Shown: piece by piece, positions 51,336-60,205 of the stretch
Numbering within the stretch: position 1 is the first letter of the stretch
How the letters are laid out: each line of letters opens with the position of its first letter
NCBI GenBank assembly: GCA_963726295.1
Contig: CAVSBW010000002.1
Span: forward strand, 248,001 to 312,000
Length of the DNA: 64,000 nucleotides
Direction of reading: 5' to 3'
Source of the DNA: DASSQJ01 sp963726295
GTDB taxonomy: Bacteria > Actinomycetota > Actinomycetes > Actinomycetales > Dermatophilaceae
Program-made: the position numbers and the translations under genes
The notes under the pieces: generated by a model
What the model was told of the DNA's origin: nothing
What the model saw: the letters and a program-made list of their open reading frames with translations, nothing else
The model's database searches: none

Positions 51336-51485
51336 GACCGCCCAGTATCACCCTCGCGCCCGCGGGACGTGTGAGGCGCGCCGTGCCCGTGTGGCTCCTG
51401 TGACTCGCCCGCCCGCGCGCGGTCGGCGCACCCGACGGCTGGTGTCACACTGGATGGCCCGCAGGATCCACGACGAGGGCAGGCC

Positions 51486-52715
51486 ATGACCGAGGACGAC
51501 CACGCGCGCCCCATCCCCCAGGGCGAGCGCCCCGCGCCGGACGACGACGTGTACGTCGTCGACACGCGCCGCCGGGCACCGACCTCCGGCGCACCGGGCT
51601 CGCGCCCGCGGTCGGGCGCCGCACGGACCCCGGCGGCCACGACGTGGCAGGAGCCCGCGGGCGGCTACGACGAGTACGGCCGCCCCCTCTCGTCCGCCGC
51701 ACCGCCCACGACGCCCCGGCCCCGGCGCCGCCGTGGTGGTTCCCGACGGGTCGTCACCGCCGTGCTGCTCCTGCTGCTGGCCTGGGTCGTGTTCACCGTG
51801 GCCGCCCCCCTGCACGCGTGGTCCACCGTCACGCGCGTCGACACCACGCCCGAGGGCGACCGCCCGCCGACGGCGTCGGGTCACACCTACCTGCTCGTCG
51901 GCTCGGACAGCCGCGAGGGCCTGACGGCCGCCCAGAAGAGAACCCTGGGCACCGGCAGCGCCGAGGGCCGCCGGACCGACACGATCATCCTCGTCCACGT
52001 CCCGTCCGGCGGCGGCAAGTCCTCGCTGATCTCCATTCCCCGCGACAGCTTCCTGCCGATCCCGGGCAACGGCGAGAACAAGGTCAACGCCGCGTTCGCC
52101 ATCGGTGGGCCGAAGCTGCTGGTCCGGACGGTCGAGCAGGCCACCGGCATCCCCATCGACGGCTACGTCGAGATCGGGCTCGGCGGGTTCGCCTCGGTCG
52201 TCGACAGCCTCGGCGGGGTCGACCTCTGCGTCCCGAGGACGATCAAGGACGAGAAGGCGCACATCAACCTGAAGAAGGGCTGCCAGACCCTCGACGGAAG
52301 GAACGCCCTCGGCTACGTGCGCGCCCGGTACTCCGACCCGAAGGGGGACATCGGGCGGGCCGAGCGCCAGCGGCAGTTCCTCGGCGCGGTGATGAAGCAG
52401 GCCGCGACCCCCTCGACGGTGCTCATCCCCTGGCGCTGGTGGTCGTTCACCCACGCGGCGGCGGGCAACCTCATCGTCGGCGAGGACACCACGATCACCG
52501 ACTCCGCCCGGATCCTGATGGCGATGAGGGGGGTCTCCTCGGGCGACACCCTGAGCCTGGTGGTGCCCCTGTCCTCGACGAACGTGACGACGAGCGCAGG
52601 CAGCTCCGTGCTGTGGGACAAGGCCCGCGCCGACGAGCTGTTCACCATGCTGCGCGAGGGCACGCCGCTCGACGCCCCACCGGCCGGGACCGACGGGAAC
52701 CCCACCGGCGGCTGA
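51486..52715 (+). CDS. LCP-family glycopolymer ligase 2
   Basis: A 409-residue LCP protein with a disordered ~85-residue cytosolic start, one anchor helix (VVTAVLLLLLAWVVFTVA) and an external LCP domain: LLVGSDSREGL, GRRTDTIILVHV, SIPRDSFLP and YVRARYSDPKGDIGRAERQRQF, where the conserved Arg and Asp residues bind the polyprenyl-pyrophosphate. No LytR_C domain. Divergent from the LCP at 49827 and 105 nt upstream of a third LCP gene. The ATG at 51486 follows CGAGGGCAGGCC. Confidence 0.92.
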   Translation: MTEDDHARPIPQGERPAPDDDVYVVDTRRRAPTSGAPGSRPRSGAARTPAATTWQEPAGGYDEYGRPLSSAAPPTTPRPRRRRGGSRRVVTAVLLLLLAWVVFTVAAPLHAWSTVTRVDTTPEGDRPPTASGHTYLLVGSDSREGLTAAQKRTLGTGSAEGRRTDTIILVHVPSGGGKSSLISIPRDSFLPIPGNGENKVNAAFAIGGPKLLVRTVEQATGIPIDGYVEIGLGGFASVVDSLGGVDLCVPRTIKDEKAHINLKKGCQTLDGRNALGYVRARYSDPKGDIGRAERQRQFLGAVMKQAATPSTVLIPWRWWSFTHAAAGNLIVGEDTTITDSARILMAMRGVSSGDTLSLVVPLSSTNVTTSAGSSVLWDKARADELFTMLREGTPLDAPPAGTDGNPTGG

Positions 52716-52756
52716 GCGAGCCCTCAGGCGTGGTCGGAGGGGCGGCGCACGGCGGT

Positions 52757-52762
52757 TAGACT
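52757..52762 (+). promoter_or_regulatory. -10 element for LCP gene 3
   Basis: TAGACT, 58 nt upstream of the GTG at 52821; the leader then carries the ribosome-binding site GAGAGGAG (52810-52817). No clear -35. Confidence 0.4.
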
Positions 52763-52820
52763 TGTCCGTCCCCTGAAACGGCCCGGGGGTCCAACGTGCG
52801 CGTCGTGCGAGAGGAGATTC

Positions 52821-54365
52821 GTGGTGGATGACGCCCCCGAGCGTCACGAGCACGGTGAGACCGCCGACGACGCGTACCCTCGGCGTCGCGACGTGCACGG
52901 ACGAACCCGACGGGACGACGGCGACGCCCGCCCCTGGCGGCGCCGGATCGCCATCGGCGTCGCCGTGGCCCTCGTGCTCGTGGCCGGTGTCTCGGCCGTG
53001 ATCTTCTGGAAGCTCAACTCCAACATCACCAAGGTCGACGTCTCGGCAGCCCTCGGCACCGACCGCCCCACCCGAGCCACCCAGGCCGTGGAGGCCACCA
53101 ACATCCTCGTCGTCGGCTCCGACACCCGCGAGGGCAAGGGAAACGACGCGATCGGGATGCCGGTCGACGACCCCGGGCAGCACTCCGACACCAACCTGCT
53201 CGTCCACCTCTCGGCGGACCGCACGTGGGCGACGGTGGTGTCGATCCCCCGCGACTCGATGACACCGGCCCCGCCGGACTGCTCGGCCACGGCTCCCGTG
53301 GACACCTGGGTCACCCGGCAGTGGAACCACAACTACGAGATCGGCGGTATCGGCTGCCTGATCCGCACCCTTGAGGGCAACACCGACGTCTACGTCGACC
53401 ACTACGCCGTGGTCGACTTCCGGGGCTTCCAGTCGATGGTCGACGCCCTCGGTGGGGTCAAGGTCTGCACCGAGGAGCCGATCGACGACGCCAACGCCCA
53501 GCTGCAGCTGACCGCGGGCACCCACGTGCTCGACGGCAAGCAGGCCCTGGGCTACGTGCGTGCCCGCAAGTCCATCGGTGACGGATCCGACCTGGGCCGG
53601 ATCAAGCGCCAGCAGGCCTTCCTCTCGTCGATCGCCCAGGAGGCGACCTCGACGAAGCTGCTGTTCGAGCCCGCGAAGCTCTACTCGTTCCTCGACGCCG
53701 CGACCCAGTCGCTGACCACCGACCCCGAGTTCGGCCTCGGCACCATGAAGGACCTCGCCGAGAGCGTGCGCTCCATCGGGCTGAAGAACATCGACTTCAT
53801 CACCGTGCCGAACGAGCCCTACCCGCCCGACCCGAACAGGGTGCAGTGGCAGGACTCGGCCGACCAGATCTGGGAGTCGATCCGCGAGGACCGCCCGGTC
53901 AACAAGAAGCCTGACCCGTCCGCCTCCCCCACCCCCAGCGCCACCCCCTCGCTCACCGTCTCCCCGAAGAAGGTCTCCGTCCTCGTCGTCAACGCCACGG
54001 GGGTCCCCGGGCTGGCGGGCCAGGCTCAGACCGCCCTCGAGGCGCAGGGCTTCGCGTCCGTGCAGACCGGCAACGCCGCGCTGGGGCCGGAGGGGGCGCT
54101 CGTCGAGTACTCCGGCGACGACGACGGCGCGGCGCAGACCGTGGCCGCGGCCTTCCCGGGCGCCGAGGTCGCCCGCACCGAGGGGCTCGGCACGACCGTC
54201 CGCGTCACGCTGGGCGCGGGGGCGCCGGACGTCGTCGAGGTACCCAACCGCCTCGGCAGCAGCCCAGTGCCCTCTGCCACTGTGCACGCCCCCTCGCCGA
54301 CGCCGAGCCCGACGGCGACGATCGAGACGCGCAAGGCGAGCCAGAGCATCTGCGCCACGTCCTGA
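52821..54365 (+). CDS. LCP-family glycopolymer ligase 3 with LytR_C domain
   Basis: A 514-residue LCP protein: anchor helix near 44-65, LCP domain (~90-330) with LVVGSDTREGKGNDAIG, HSDTNLLVHLSADR, SIPRDSMTP and YVRARKSIGDGSDLGRIKRQQ, then a Pro/Ser linker and a LytR_C domain (~385-475; VSVLVVNATGVPGLAGQAQ). An insert with two cysteines (PPDCSAT and GIGCLIR) may be disulfide-bonded outside the cell. GTG at 52821, ribosome-binding site 4 nt upstream. This CpsA-like architecture is the one expected at this syntenic position. Confidence 0.93.
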   Translation: MVDDAPERHEHGETADDAYPRRRDVHGRTRRDDGDARPWRRRIAIGVAVALVLVAGVSAVIFWKLNSNITKVDVSAALGTDRPTRATQAVEATNILVVGSDTREGKGNDAIGMPVDDPGQHSDTNLLVHLSADRTWATVVSIPRDSMTPAPPDCSATAPVDTWVTRQWNHNYEIGGIGCLIRTLEGNTDVYVDHYAVVDFRGFQSMVDALGGVKVCTEEPIDDANAQLQLTAGTHVLDGKQALGYVRARKSIGDGSDLGRIKRQQAFLSSIAQEATSTKLLFEPAKLYSFLDAATQSLTTDPEFGLGTMKDLAESVRSIGLKNIDFITVPNEPYPPDPNRVQWQDSADQIWESIREDRPVNKKPDPSASPTPSATPSLTVSPKKVSVLVVNATGVPGLAGQAQTALEAQGFASVQTGNAALGPEGALVEYSGDDDGAAQTVAAAFPGAEVARTEGLGTTVRVTLGAGAPDVVEVPNRLGSSPVPSATVHAPSPTPSPTATIETRKASQSICATS

Positions 54366-54384
54366 CCGCCGCGTGCCTCCCGGC

Positions 54385-54390
54385 TAGCGT
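54385..54390 (+). promoter_or_regulatory. Leaderless-type -10 for the methyltransferase at 54397
   Basis: TAGCGT ends 7 nt before the ATG. Confidence 0.55.
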
Positions 54391-54396
54391 GCGGGG

Positions 54397-55077
54397 ATGA
54401 CCGACGACAGGGACTGGGGACACACCGCCGACCGCCTCGGGCGCGCGGCCGTGGCCGACGGCGCCCCCACGCGCTGGTACGAGGAGCTGTGGGGCGCCGC
54501 AGCCCGCGACGAGATCGATACCCCGTGGGACCGCCCGGCCCCCAACCCACCGGTCGCCGAGCAGGTCGAGGTCCTCGGTGCCGGTGCGGGTCGTCGGGCC
54601 GTCGTCGTCGGGGCCGGGCTCGGTGCCGACGCGGAGCTGCTCGCCGGGCACGGGTGGGAGACGACGGCCTTCGACATCTCGCCGAGCGCCGTCGAGCTGG
54701 CCCGTGGCCGGCACCCCGAGTCGCGGGTCACCTACCGGATGGACGACCTCCTCGACCCCTCGCCTGCCGTACGCGGCATCTTCGACCTCGTCGTCGAGGT
54801 GTTCACGCTGCAGGCCCTGCACCCCTCGCTGCGGTCCGCGGCCGGCGACGGGCTCCGGGCGCTCCTGGCACCCGGTGGCACCGCGCTGGTGGCGCAGTTC
54901 GTCCGCGAGCAGGGCGCGCCGTACACGGAGGCGCCACCGTGGCTGCTCGACGAGGCGGAGGTGCGGGCGCTGGCCGCCCGCGACGTGCACCTCGAGCGGC
55001 TCGAGCGGCGGCCGCACCCGTCCAGCCCCTCGGGGCCGGACCTCTGGGTCGCCCTGCTCCGGCGCGACGGCCGCTGA
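54397..55077 (+). CDS. Class I SAM-dependent methyltransferase
   Basis: A 226-residue protein of the TehB/TPMT-like group. WYEELWGAAARDEIDTPWDRPAPNP precedes the SAM loop VVVGAGLGADAELLAGHG, followed by TTAFDISPSAVELARGRHP and FDLVVEVFTLQALHP. The N-terminal W...PWD arrangement is typical of small-molecule methyltransferases acting on thiols, halides or metalloid compounds, but the substrate is unknown. Start fixed by a -10 7 nt upstream. Convergent with the acyl-CoA dehydrogenase, 7 nt apart. Confidence 0.88.
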   Translation: MTDDRDWGHTADRLGRAAVADGAPTRWYEELWGAAARDEIDTPWDRPAPNPPVAEQVEVLGAGAGRRAVVVGAGLGADAELLAGHGWETTAFDISPSAVELARGRHPESRVTYRMDDLLDPSPAVRGIFDLVVEVFTLQALHPSLRSAAGDGLRALLAPGGTALVAQFVREQGAPYTEAPPWLLDEAEVRALAARDVHLERLERRPHPSSPSGPDLWVALLRRDGR

Positions 55078-55084
55078 CCGGGGG

Positions 55085-56251
55085 TCAGCCCTTGAGCAGC
55101 TGGCGGGCGATGACCAGCCGCTGCACCTGGTTCGTGCCCTCGTAGATCTGGGTGACCTTGGCGTCGCGCATCATCCGCTCGAGCGGGAAGTCGCGGGTGT
55201 ACCCCGCGCCGCCGAGCAGCTGGACCGCGTCCGTGGTCACCTGCATCGCGACGTCGGAGGCGTAGGCCTTGGCGGCCGCGCCGAAGAACGGGAGGTCCTT
55301 CTCTCCCCGCTCCGACTTGGCCGCTGCGACGTAGACGAGCTGACGGGCCGCCTCGAGCTGCATGGCCATGTCGGCCAGCATGAACTGGATGCCCTGGAAC
55401 TCGGCCACGGCCCTGCCGAACTGCCGGCGCTCCTTGACGTACGCCAGCGCACCGTCGAGCGCGCCCTGGGCGATGCCGACGGCCTGCGCACCGATCGTCA
55501 CGCGGGTGTGGTCGAGCGTGGCGAGGGCGATCTTCAGGCCGGCACCGACGTCGCCGACGACACGGTCGCCGGGGACGCGGCACTTCTCGAAGTGCAGCTC
55601 ACGTGTGGGCGAGCCCTTGATGCCGAGCTTGCGCTCCTTCGCCCCCACCGAGAAGCCCTCATCGCCCTCCTCGACGACGAACGCGGTGATGTTGTTGCCG
55701 CGCTGGCCGTCCGGGTCGGTCACGGCGAGCACCGTGTAGAAGCCCGAGACGCCGGCGTTCGTGATCCAGGACTTCTGCCCGGAGAGAACCCAGTCGTCAC
55801 CGTCGGCCACCGCGTGGCACCGCATGGCGGCGGTGTCGGATCCGGCCTCCCGCTCGGAGAGCCCGTACGAGAAGGTGGTCTCCCCGGCGGCGATGGGCGG
55901 CAGGTAGCGCCGCTTGACCTCCTCGCTGCCTGCGACGAGCAGCGGCATCGACCCCAGCTTGTTCACGGCGGGGATGAGCGAGGACGACGCACAGACGCGA
56001 GCGACCTCCTCGATGACGATGCACGTGGCGAGCGCGTCGGCGCCCACGCCGCCGTACTCCTCCGGCACGTGCGGCGCGAAGAAGTCGCTCGCGACGAGGG
56101 CGTCGTGCGCCTCCCGCGGGTAGCGGGACTCCTCGTCCACCTCCGCGGCGTGCGGAGCGATCTTGTCCTTCGCCACGGCGCGCACCGCCTCGCGGATCGC
56201 CTCGTGGTCCTCGGAGAGCCGGTAGGTGTCGAAGTCCGGGTTGCCGCTCAT
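55085..56251 (-). CDS. Acyl-CoA dehydrogenase
   Basis: A 388-residue FAD enzyme of short/medium-chain type. FSYGLSEREAGSDTAAMRC binds FAD and substrate, SWITNAG follows, and the catalytic base Glu is in QIYEGTNQVQR near residue 370. It corresponds in position to fadE25 of the mycobacterial purEK region. It oxidises acyl-CoA to enoyl-CoA with electron transfer flavoprotein as acceptor; chain length is not determinable. The ATG at 56251 has TAGCAT 8 nt upstream (leaderless). Confidence 0.93.
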   Translation of the reverse strand: MSGNPDFDTYRLSEDHEAIREAVRAVAKDKIAPHAAEVDEESRYPREAHDALVASDFFAPHVPEEYGGVGADALATCIVIEEVARVCASSSLIPAVNKLGSMPLLVAGSEEVKRRYLPPIAAGETTFSYGLSEREAGSDTAAMRCHAVADGDDWVLSGQKSWITNAGVSGFYTVLAVTDPDGQRGNNITAFVVEEGDEGFSVGAKERKLGIKGSPTRELHFEKCRVPGDRVVGDVGAGLKIALATLDHTRVTIGAQAVGIAQGALDGALAYVKERRQFGRAVAEFQGIQFMLADMAMQLEAARQLVYVAAAKSERGEKDLPFFGAAAKAYASDVAMQVTTDAVQLLGGAGYTRDFPLERMMRDAKVTQIYEGTNQVQRLVIARQLLKG

Positions 56252-56258
56252 ACCCCGA

Positions 56259-56264
56259 ATGCTA
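56259..56264 (-). promoter_or_regulatory. Leaderless-type -10 for acyl-CoA dehydrogenase
   Basis: TAGCAT on the minus strand ends 8 nt before the A of the start codon. Confidence 0.5.
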
Positions 56265-56341
56265 CTCGCCGGTACGGAGGTCACTCCGACGGGTTCGTCC
56301 GGGGAACGCCCGGGTGACCCCGGCTGGCAGCATGGTGACTC

Positions 56342-57271
56342 GTGAGCACCCGCGCGCCCCGGCTCGGCTTCGGGCTCCCGGTGTCGGGCGCCTGGGCCAC
56401 GCCCCAGACGGTCCGGCACGTGGCCGGCAGGGCGGAGGCGCTGGGCTACGACTCGCTGTGGACCTTCCAGCGGCTGCTGGACCCGGTCGGCGCCGGTCTC
56501 GCCCCCGGGCACCGATCGGTCCTCGACCCGGTGCTGGCGCTGGCCCACGTCGCCGGGCACACCGACCGGATCGGCCTCGGCACGGCGACGGTCTGCGCGC
56601 CGTTCACCCCTCCCCCGGTGCTGGCCAAGGCGATGGCCACGCTCGACGTCCTCTCCGGCGGCCGGCTCACCGTCGGGGTGGGGATCGGGTGGATGCCGCA
56701 GGAGTACGAGGCGGCCGGGGTGCCGTTCGAGCGCCGCGGAGCACGGATGGAGGAGTACCTGCGCTGCCTCGACGCGTTGTGGACCGGGGACCCCGTGGAG
56801 TTCGCCGGGGAGTTCTACACCGTCCCCCGCTCCCACGTCCTCCCCCGGCCCGTGCAGCAGCCCCGCCCACCCGTGCTCGTCGGTGGCACGGCCGACCGGG
56901 CGCTGCGCCGCGCCGGACGGCTCGCGGAGGGCTGGATCGGCAGCAGCGGCCAGGACCTGGACCGCATCCCGGCGTGCGTGGCGGCGGTGCGGGCCGGCGC
57001 CCTCGAGGCCGGCCGCGACCCGAACGCCGTGCGCGTGCTGCTGCGCGTCGTGCCCGACCTGAGGGACGACCGGCCCGGCGAGCGCCGGCCCTTCCAGGGG
57101 ACGCACGAGCAGGTGCTCGCCGACCTCGAGGGGCTCGGGGACCTCAGCGTGACGGAGGCCTTCCTCGACCTCAACCTCTCACCCCGGGTCGGGCACCCGG
57201 ACGTCGACCCCGGCGCGGCCCTCGACCACGCCGAGCGGGTGCTCGAGGCATTCGCGCCTGGGGTCGCCTGA
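56342..57271 (+). CDS. Luciferase-like (LLM) F420-dependent oxidoreductase 1
   Basis: A 309-residue TIM-barrel protein of the bacterial luciferase family. LGFGLPVSGAWATPQ start, GYDSLWTFQRLL, LGTATVCAPF, VLAKAMATLDVLSGGRLTVGVGIGWMPQEYEAAGV and PVLVGGTADRALRRAGRLAEGW are family landmarks, the last two of the F420 (not FMN) branch in actinobacteria. Substrate unknown. GTG start at 56342. Cofactor supply would come from fbiA/fbiB in this window. Confidence 0.88.
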   Translation: MSTRAPRLGFGLPVSGAWATPQTVRHVAGRAEALGYDSLWTFQRLLDPVGAGLAPGHRSVLDPVLALAHVAGHTDRIGLGTATVCAPFTPPPVLAKAMATLDVLSGGRLTVGVGIGWMPQEYEAAGVPFERRGARMEEYLRCLDALWTGDPVEFAGEFYTVPRSHVLPRPVQQPRPPVLVGGTADRALRRAGRLAEGWIGSSGQDLDRIPACVAAVRAGALEAGRDPNAVRVLLRVVPDLRDDRPGERRPFQGTHEQVLADLEGLGDLSVTEAFLDLNLSPRVGHPDVDPGAALDHAERVLEAFAPGVA

Positions 57272-57323
57272 CGCGCCATCCGCACCATCCGGCACTGTGC
57301 CCGCGACGCCGGTGGCGCGGTCG

Positions 57324-58385
57324 TCACTCCCCGTGGAGCAGGTGCCAGAGGTGGCCGTGCGGCTCCCGGTCGACGAAGTACGGGATCACCTCGCGCTCGA
57401 ACAGCTCGACACCGCTGAGGTCGTAGGCCTGCTCGACGAAGTAGGTGATGGCGTAGGTCATCCCCCGGCGCTCCAGGCCGCGCAGCCCCTCCACGACCTG
57501 CTCGGGCGTCCCGACGAGCGGGCCCCGCGCGAAGGACCGCACCGTCGACTCCACGACGTCCTCGGGCAGTCCGGCCGAGGTGTAGTGGGCGCGGATCCAG
57601 TCCAGCCGCCCCTGGACCTCCGCCTCGTCGCCCCCGATGACGACGTTGAAGTTGGCGCTTCGGACGATCTCGCCGTAGTCGCGGCCGATGTCGCGGCAGT
57701 GCCCCTCGAGCACCTCCGACTTGTGCGTGAACTCCTCCGGCATCCCCGAGAAGTTGGTGTAGTCGGCGTACTCGGCGGCGATCCGCAGCGTCTTCCGCTC
57801 GCCACCGCCGGCGACCCACATCGGGATGCCGTTGGCGCGTGACCCGGGGGTGGCCGTGCCCTGGAGGGGGCGCGGAAAGCCCATGGCACCGTCGACGCGG
57901 TAGTGCTCGCCGTCGAGGGTCGCGTACCCGGTGGTCCACATCTGCCGCATGATCTCGACGCCCTCGCGCAGCCGCGCCAGGCGCTCCCCCGCACCGGGAA
58001 AGCCGTAGCCGTAGGCGCGCCACTCGTGCTCGTACCAGCCGGCGCCGATGCCCATCTCGAGCCGGCCCTCCGAGACGACGTCCACCGTGGCCGCGACCTT
58101 CGCGAGGTAGGCGGGCTCGCGGTACCCCATCGACGTGCACATCTGCCCGAGGCGGATGCGCCCGGTGACGCCGGCGAACGCGGCCATGAGCGTCCATGCC
58201 TCGTGCGTGGCCTCCTCGATGGGCCGGGGCGTGGTGTGGAAGTGGTCGTAGACCCACAGCGAGGACCAGTCCTCGATGCCGTCGGCGCGTCGGGCGAGCC
58301 CGGCCATGACGCCCCAGTGCTGCGAGGGGTCGATGCCGACCAGGTCCTGGCGCCAGCCCTGCGGGATGAACAGTCCGAACTTCAC
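57324..58385 (-). CDS. Luciferase-like (LLM) F420-dependent oxidoreductase 2
   Basis: A 353-residue LLM enzyme: MKFGLFIPQGWRQDL-type start, SLWVYDHFHTTPRP, LGQMCTSMGYREPAYLAKVAATVDVVSEGRLEMGIGAGWYEHEWRAYG (in part) and PMWVAGGGERKTLRIAAEYADYTNFSG. This subgroup is annotated as TIGR03560-type F420-dependent enzymes. The GTG at 58385 has AGGAGG 4 nt upstream. Convergent with the first LLM gene; the 52-nt gap contains a CCATCCG direct repeat but no firm terminator. Confidence 0.9.
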   Translation of the reverse strand: MKFGLFIPQGWRQDLVGIDPSQHWGVMAGLARRADGIEDWSSLWVYDHFHTTPRPIEEATHEAWTLMAAFAGVTGRIRLGQMCTSMGYREPAYLAKVAATVDVVSEGRLEMGIGAGWYEHEWRAYGYGFPGAGERLARLREGVEIMRQMWTTGYATLDGEHYRVDGAMGFPRPLQGTATPGSRANGIPMWVAGGGERKTLRIAAEYADYTNFSGMPEEFTHKSEVLEGHCRDIGRDYGEIVRSANFNVVIGGDEAEVQGRLDWIRAHYTSAGLPEDVVESTVRSFARGPLVGTPEQVVEGLRGLERRGMTYAITYFVEQAYDLSGVELFEREVIPYFVDREPHGHLWHLLHGE

Positions 58386-58474
58386 GGAGCCTCCTGTTGT
58401 GGGTGCGCCCCGATCATGCCCCACGGCCGCCCGTGGACCGCAGCCCGGTAGCGTCCGGCCCCGGCGCGCGGCCG

Positions 58475-58480
58475 TACGCT
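58475..58480 (+). promoter_or_regulatory. Leaderless-type -10 for the UDP-glucose dehydrogenase-like gene
   Basis: TACGCT ends 7 nt before the GTG at 58487. Confidence 0.55.
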
Positions 58481-58486
58481 GGCCCG

Positions 58487-59656
58487 GTGAGCCAGCGCAT
58501 CTGTGTCGTCGGGTTGTCCTACGTCGGCCTCTCCCTCGCCACCCTGCTCGCCCGCCACCACGACGTCGTGGCCCATGACATCGACGAGTGGAAGGTCGAC
58601 CTCGTCCGCCGCGGTCGCAGCCCCATCGTCGACCCCGACATCGACGAGCACCTCGGCTCCGGAGAGCTCCGTCTGCAGGTGACGGTCGACCCGACGGAGG
58701 CCTACACCGGGGCCGACATCGTGTTCGTGGCCACCCCGACCAACTACGACGAGGTGACCAACTACTTCGACACGAGCAGCGTCGAACAGGTGGTGTCGGA
58801 GGTCCTGCGGGTCGCGCCCGACGCGACCGTCGTGGTGAAGTCGACGGTGCCGGTGGGCTTCACCACCGGCCTGTGCCTGCGGCTCGGCACCGACCAGGTG
58901 ATCTTCTCGCCGGAGTTCCTCCGCGAGGGGCGCGCGCTGCACGACAACCTGCACCCCTCCCGTGTCGTCGTCGGCGACACCGGGCCTCGGGGCCGCATGG
59001 TGGCGCGGCTCCTCGCCGACGCCGCCCTCGACCCGGACGTGCCGGTGCTGCTCACGGGCAGCACCGAGGCCGAAGCGGTCAAGCTGTTCGCCAACACCTA
59101 CCTCGCCATGCGGGTGGCCTTCTTCAACGAGCTCGACACCTACGCCTTGACCCACGGCCTCGACACCCGGCAGATCATCGAGGGCGTCAGCCTCGACCCC
59201 AGGATCGGCGACCAGTACAACAACCCGAGCTTCGGGTACGGAGGCTACTGCCTGCCGAAGGACACCAGGCAGCTGCTGGCGAACTACGCCGACGTACCGC
59301 AGACCCTCATCGGAGCCATCGTCTCCGCCAACACCACGCGCAAGGACTTCGTGGCCGCCGACGTCCTCGCCCGGTCGCCACGGGTCGTCGGGATCCACCG
59401 CCTCGTGATGAAGTCCGGCTCCGACAACTGGCGCAGCAGCAGCATCCAGGGGGTCATGAAGCGGATCAAGGCCAAGGGGGTCGAGGTGGTCGTGCACGAA
59501 CCGGCGCTCGACGAGGACACCTTCTACGGCTCGCGCGTCGTGTCGCTCGCCGAGCTCAAGGAGCGCAGCGACCTCATCGTGGCCAACCGCCTCACCGAGG
59601 AGCTGGCCGACGTCGCCGACCGGGTGTACACCCGCGACCTCTTCGGCGGGGACTGA
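58487..59656 (+). CDS. UDP-glucose 6-dehydrogenase-like enzyme (short Ugd type)
   Basis: A 389-residue nucleotide-sugar dehydrogenase, the length of E. coli Ugd. VVGLSYVGLSLATLLA binds NAD; FVATPTNYDEVTNYFDTSSV, STVPVGFT, FSPEFLREG and the catalytic Cys in FGYGGYCLPKDT mark the UDP-glucose branch. It differs clearly from the dehydrogenase at 33338 (GGHC type), so the genome can make two kinds of uronic acid. The GTG at 58487 is supported by the -10 7 nt upstream. It lies outside the main polymer island. Confidence 0.92.
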   Translation: MSQRICVVGLSYVGLSLATLLARHHDVVAHDIDEWKVDLVRRGRSPIVDPDIDEHLGSGELRLQVTVDPTEAYTGADIVFVATPTNYDEVTNYFDTSSVEQVVSEVLRVAPDATVVVKSTVPVGFTTGLCLRLGTDQVIFSPEFLREGRALHDNLHPSRVVVGDTGPRGRMVARLLADAALDPDVPVLLTGSTEAEAVKLFANTYLAMRVAFFNELDTYALTHGLDTRQIIEGVSLDPRIGDQYNNPSFGYGGYCLPKDTRQLLANYADVPQTLIGAIVSANTTRKDFVAADVLARSPRVVGIHRLVMKSGSDNWRSSSIQGVMKRIKAKGVEVVVHEPALDEDTFYGSRVVSLAELKERSDLIVANRLTEELADVADRVYTRDLFGGD

Positions 59657-59718
59657 CCCGGCGCTCTCGGATGCGCTTCGCCGTTTCCCGGACCCTGGTG
59701 GCGGGCATGATGAGGACC

Positions 59719-60174
59719 ATGAGCTCGCTGCGCCGCCAGAACGACACCGACCTGATCCGCGAGCTCCTCGTCGACCCGGGGATCTGGGTCATCGTGGGGC
59801 TCTCGAACAACCGGTCGCGAGCGGCGTGGGACGTCTCGAGGTGGCTGACCATCGAGCTGGGCACACCGATCATCCCGGTGCACCCGAAGGCCGAGGAGGT
59901 CCACGGGGCCACCGGCTACGCCTCCATCGCCGACATCCCCGACCAGCACATCAAGGTCGTCGACTGCTTCGTGAACTCCAGCCGGGTGGGCGCGGTCGTC
60001 GACGAGGCGATCGAGCACAAGGACCGGCTCCGGCTCGACGCGATCTGGATGCAGGTTGGCGTGATCGACGAGGAGGCCGCCGCTCGCGCGCGGGCCGCCG
60101 GGCTCGACGTCGTGATGGACACCTGCCCCAGGAAGGAGTGGCCGCGCATCCGCGGTGCCGGGATGCAGCGCTGA
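59719..60174 (+). CDS. CoA-binding domain protein
   Basis: A 151-residue single Rossmann-like CoA_binding domain (YccU type): IWVIVGLSNNRSRAAWDVSRWL, TPIIPVHPKAEEVHGATGYASI, VDCFVNSSRVGAVVDEAI and AIWMQVGVIDEEAAARARAAG, with CPRKEWPR at the end. It resembles the CoA-binding part of acyl-CoA synthetases and succinyl-CoA ligase without the catalytic part. ATG at 59719 is chosen because TGAGGACC precedes it; ATGs at 59707-59710 are possible. Function unknown. Confidence 0.85.
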   Translation: MSSLRRQNDTDLIRELLVDPGIWVIVGLSNNRSRAAWDVSRWLTIELGTPIIPVHPKAEEVHGATGYASIADIPDQHIKVVDCFVNSSRVGAVVDEAIEHKDRLRLDAIWMQVGVIDEEAAARARAAGLDVVMDTCPRKEWPRIRGAGMQR

Positions 60175-60205
60175 CCACCCCGCCGGCCTCGGCGCCGACA
60201 CCCGA

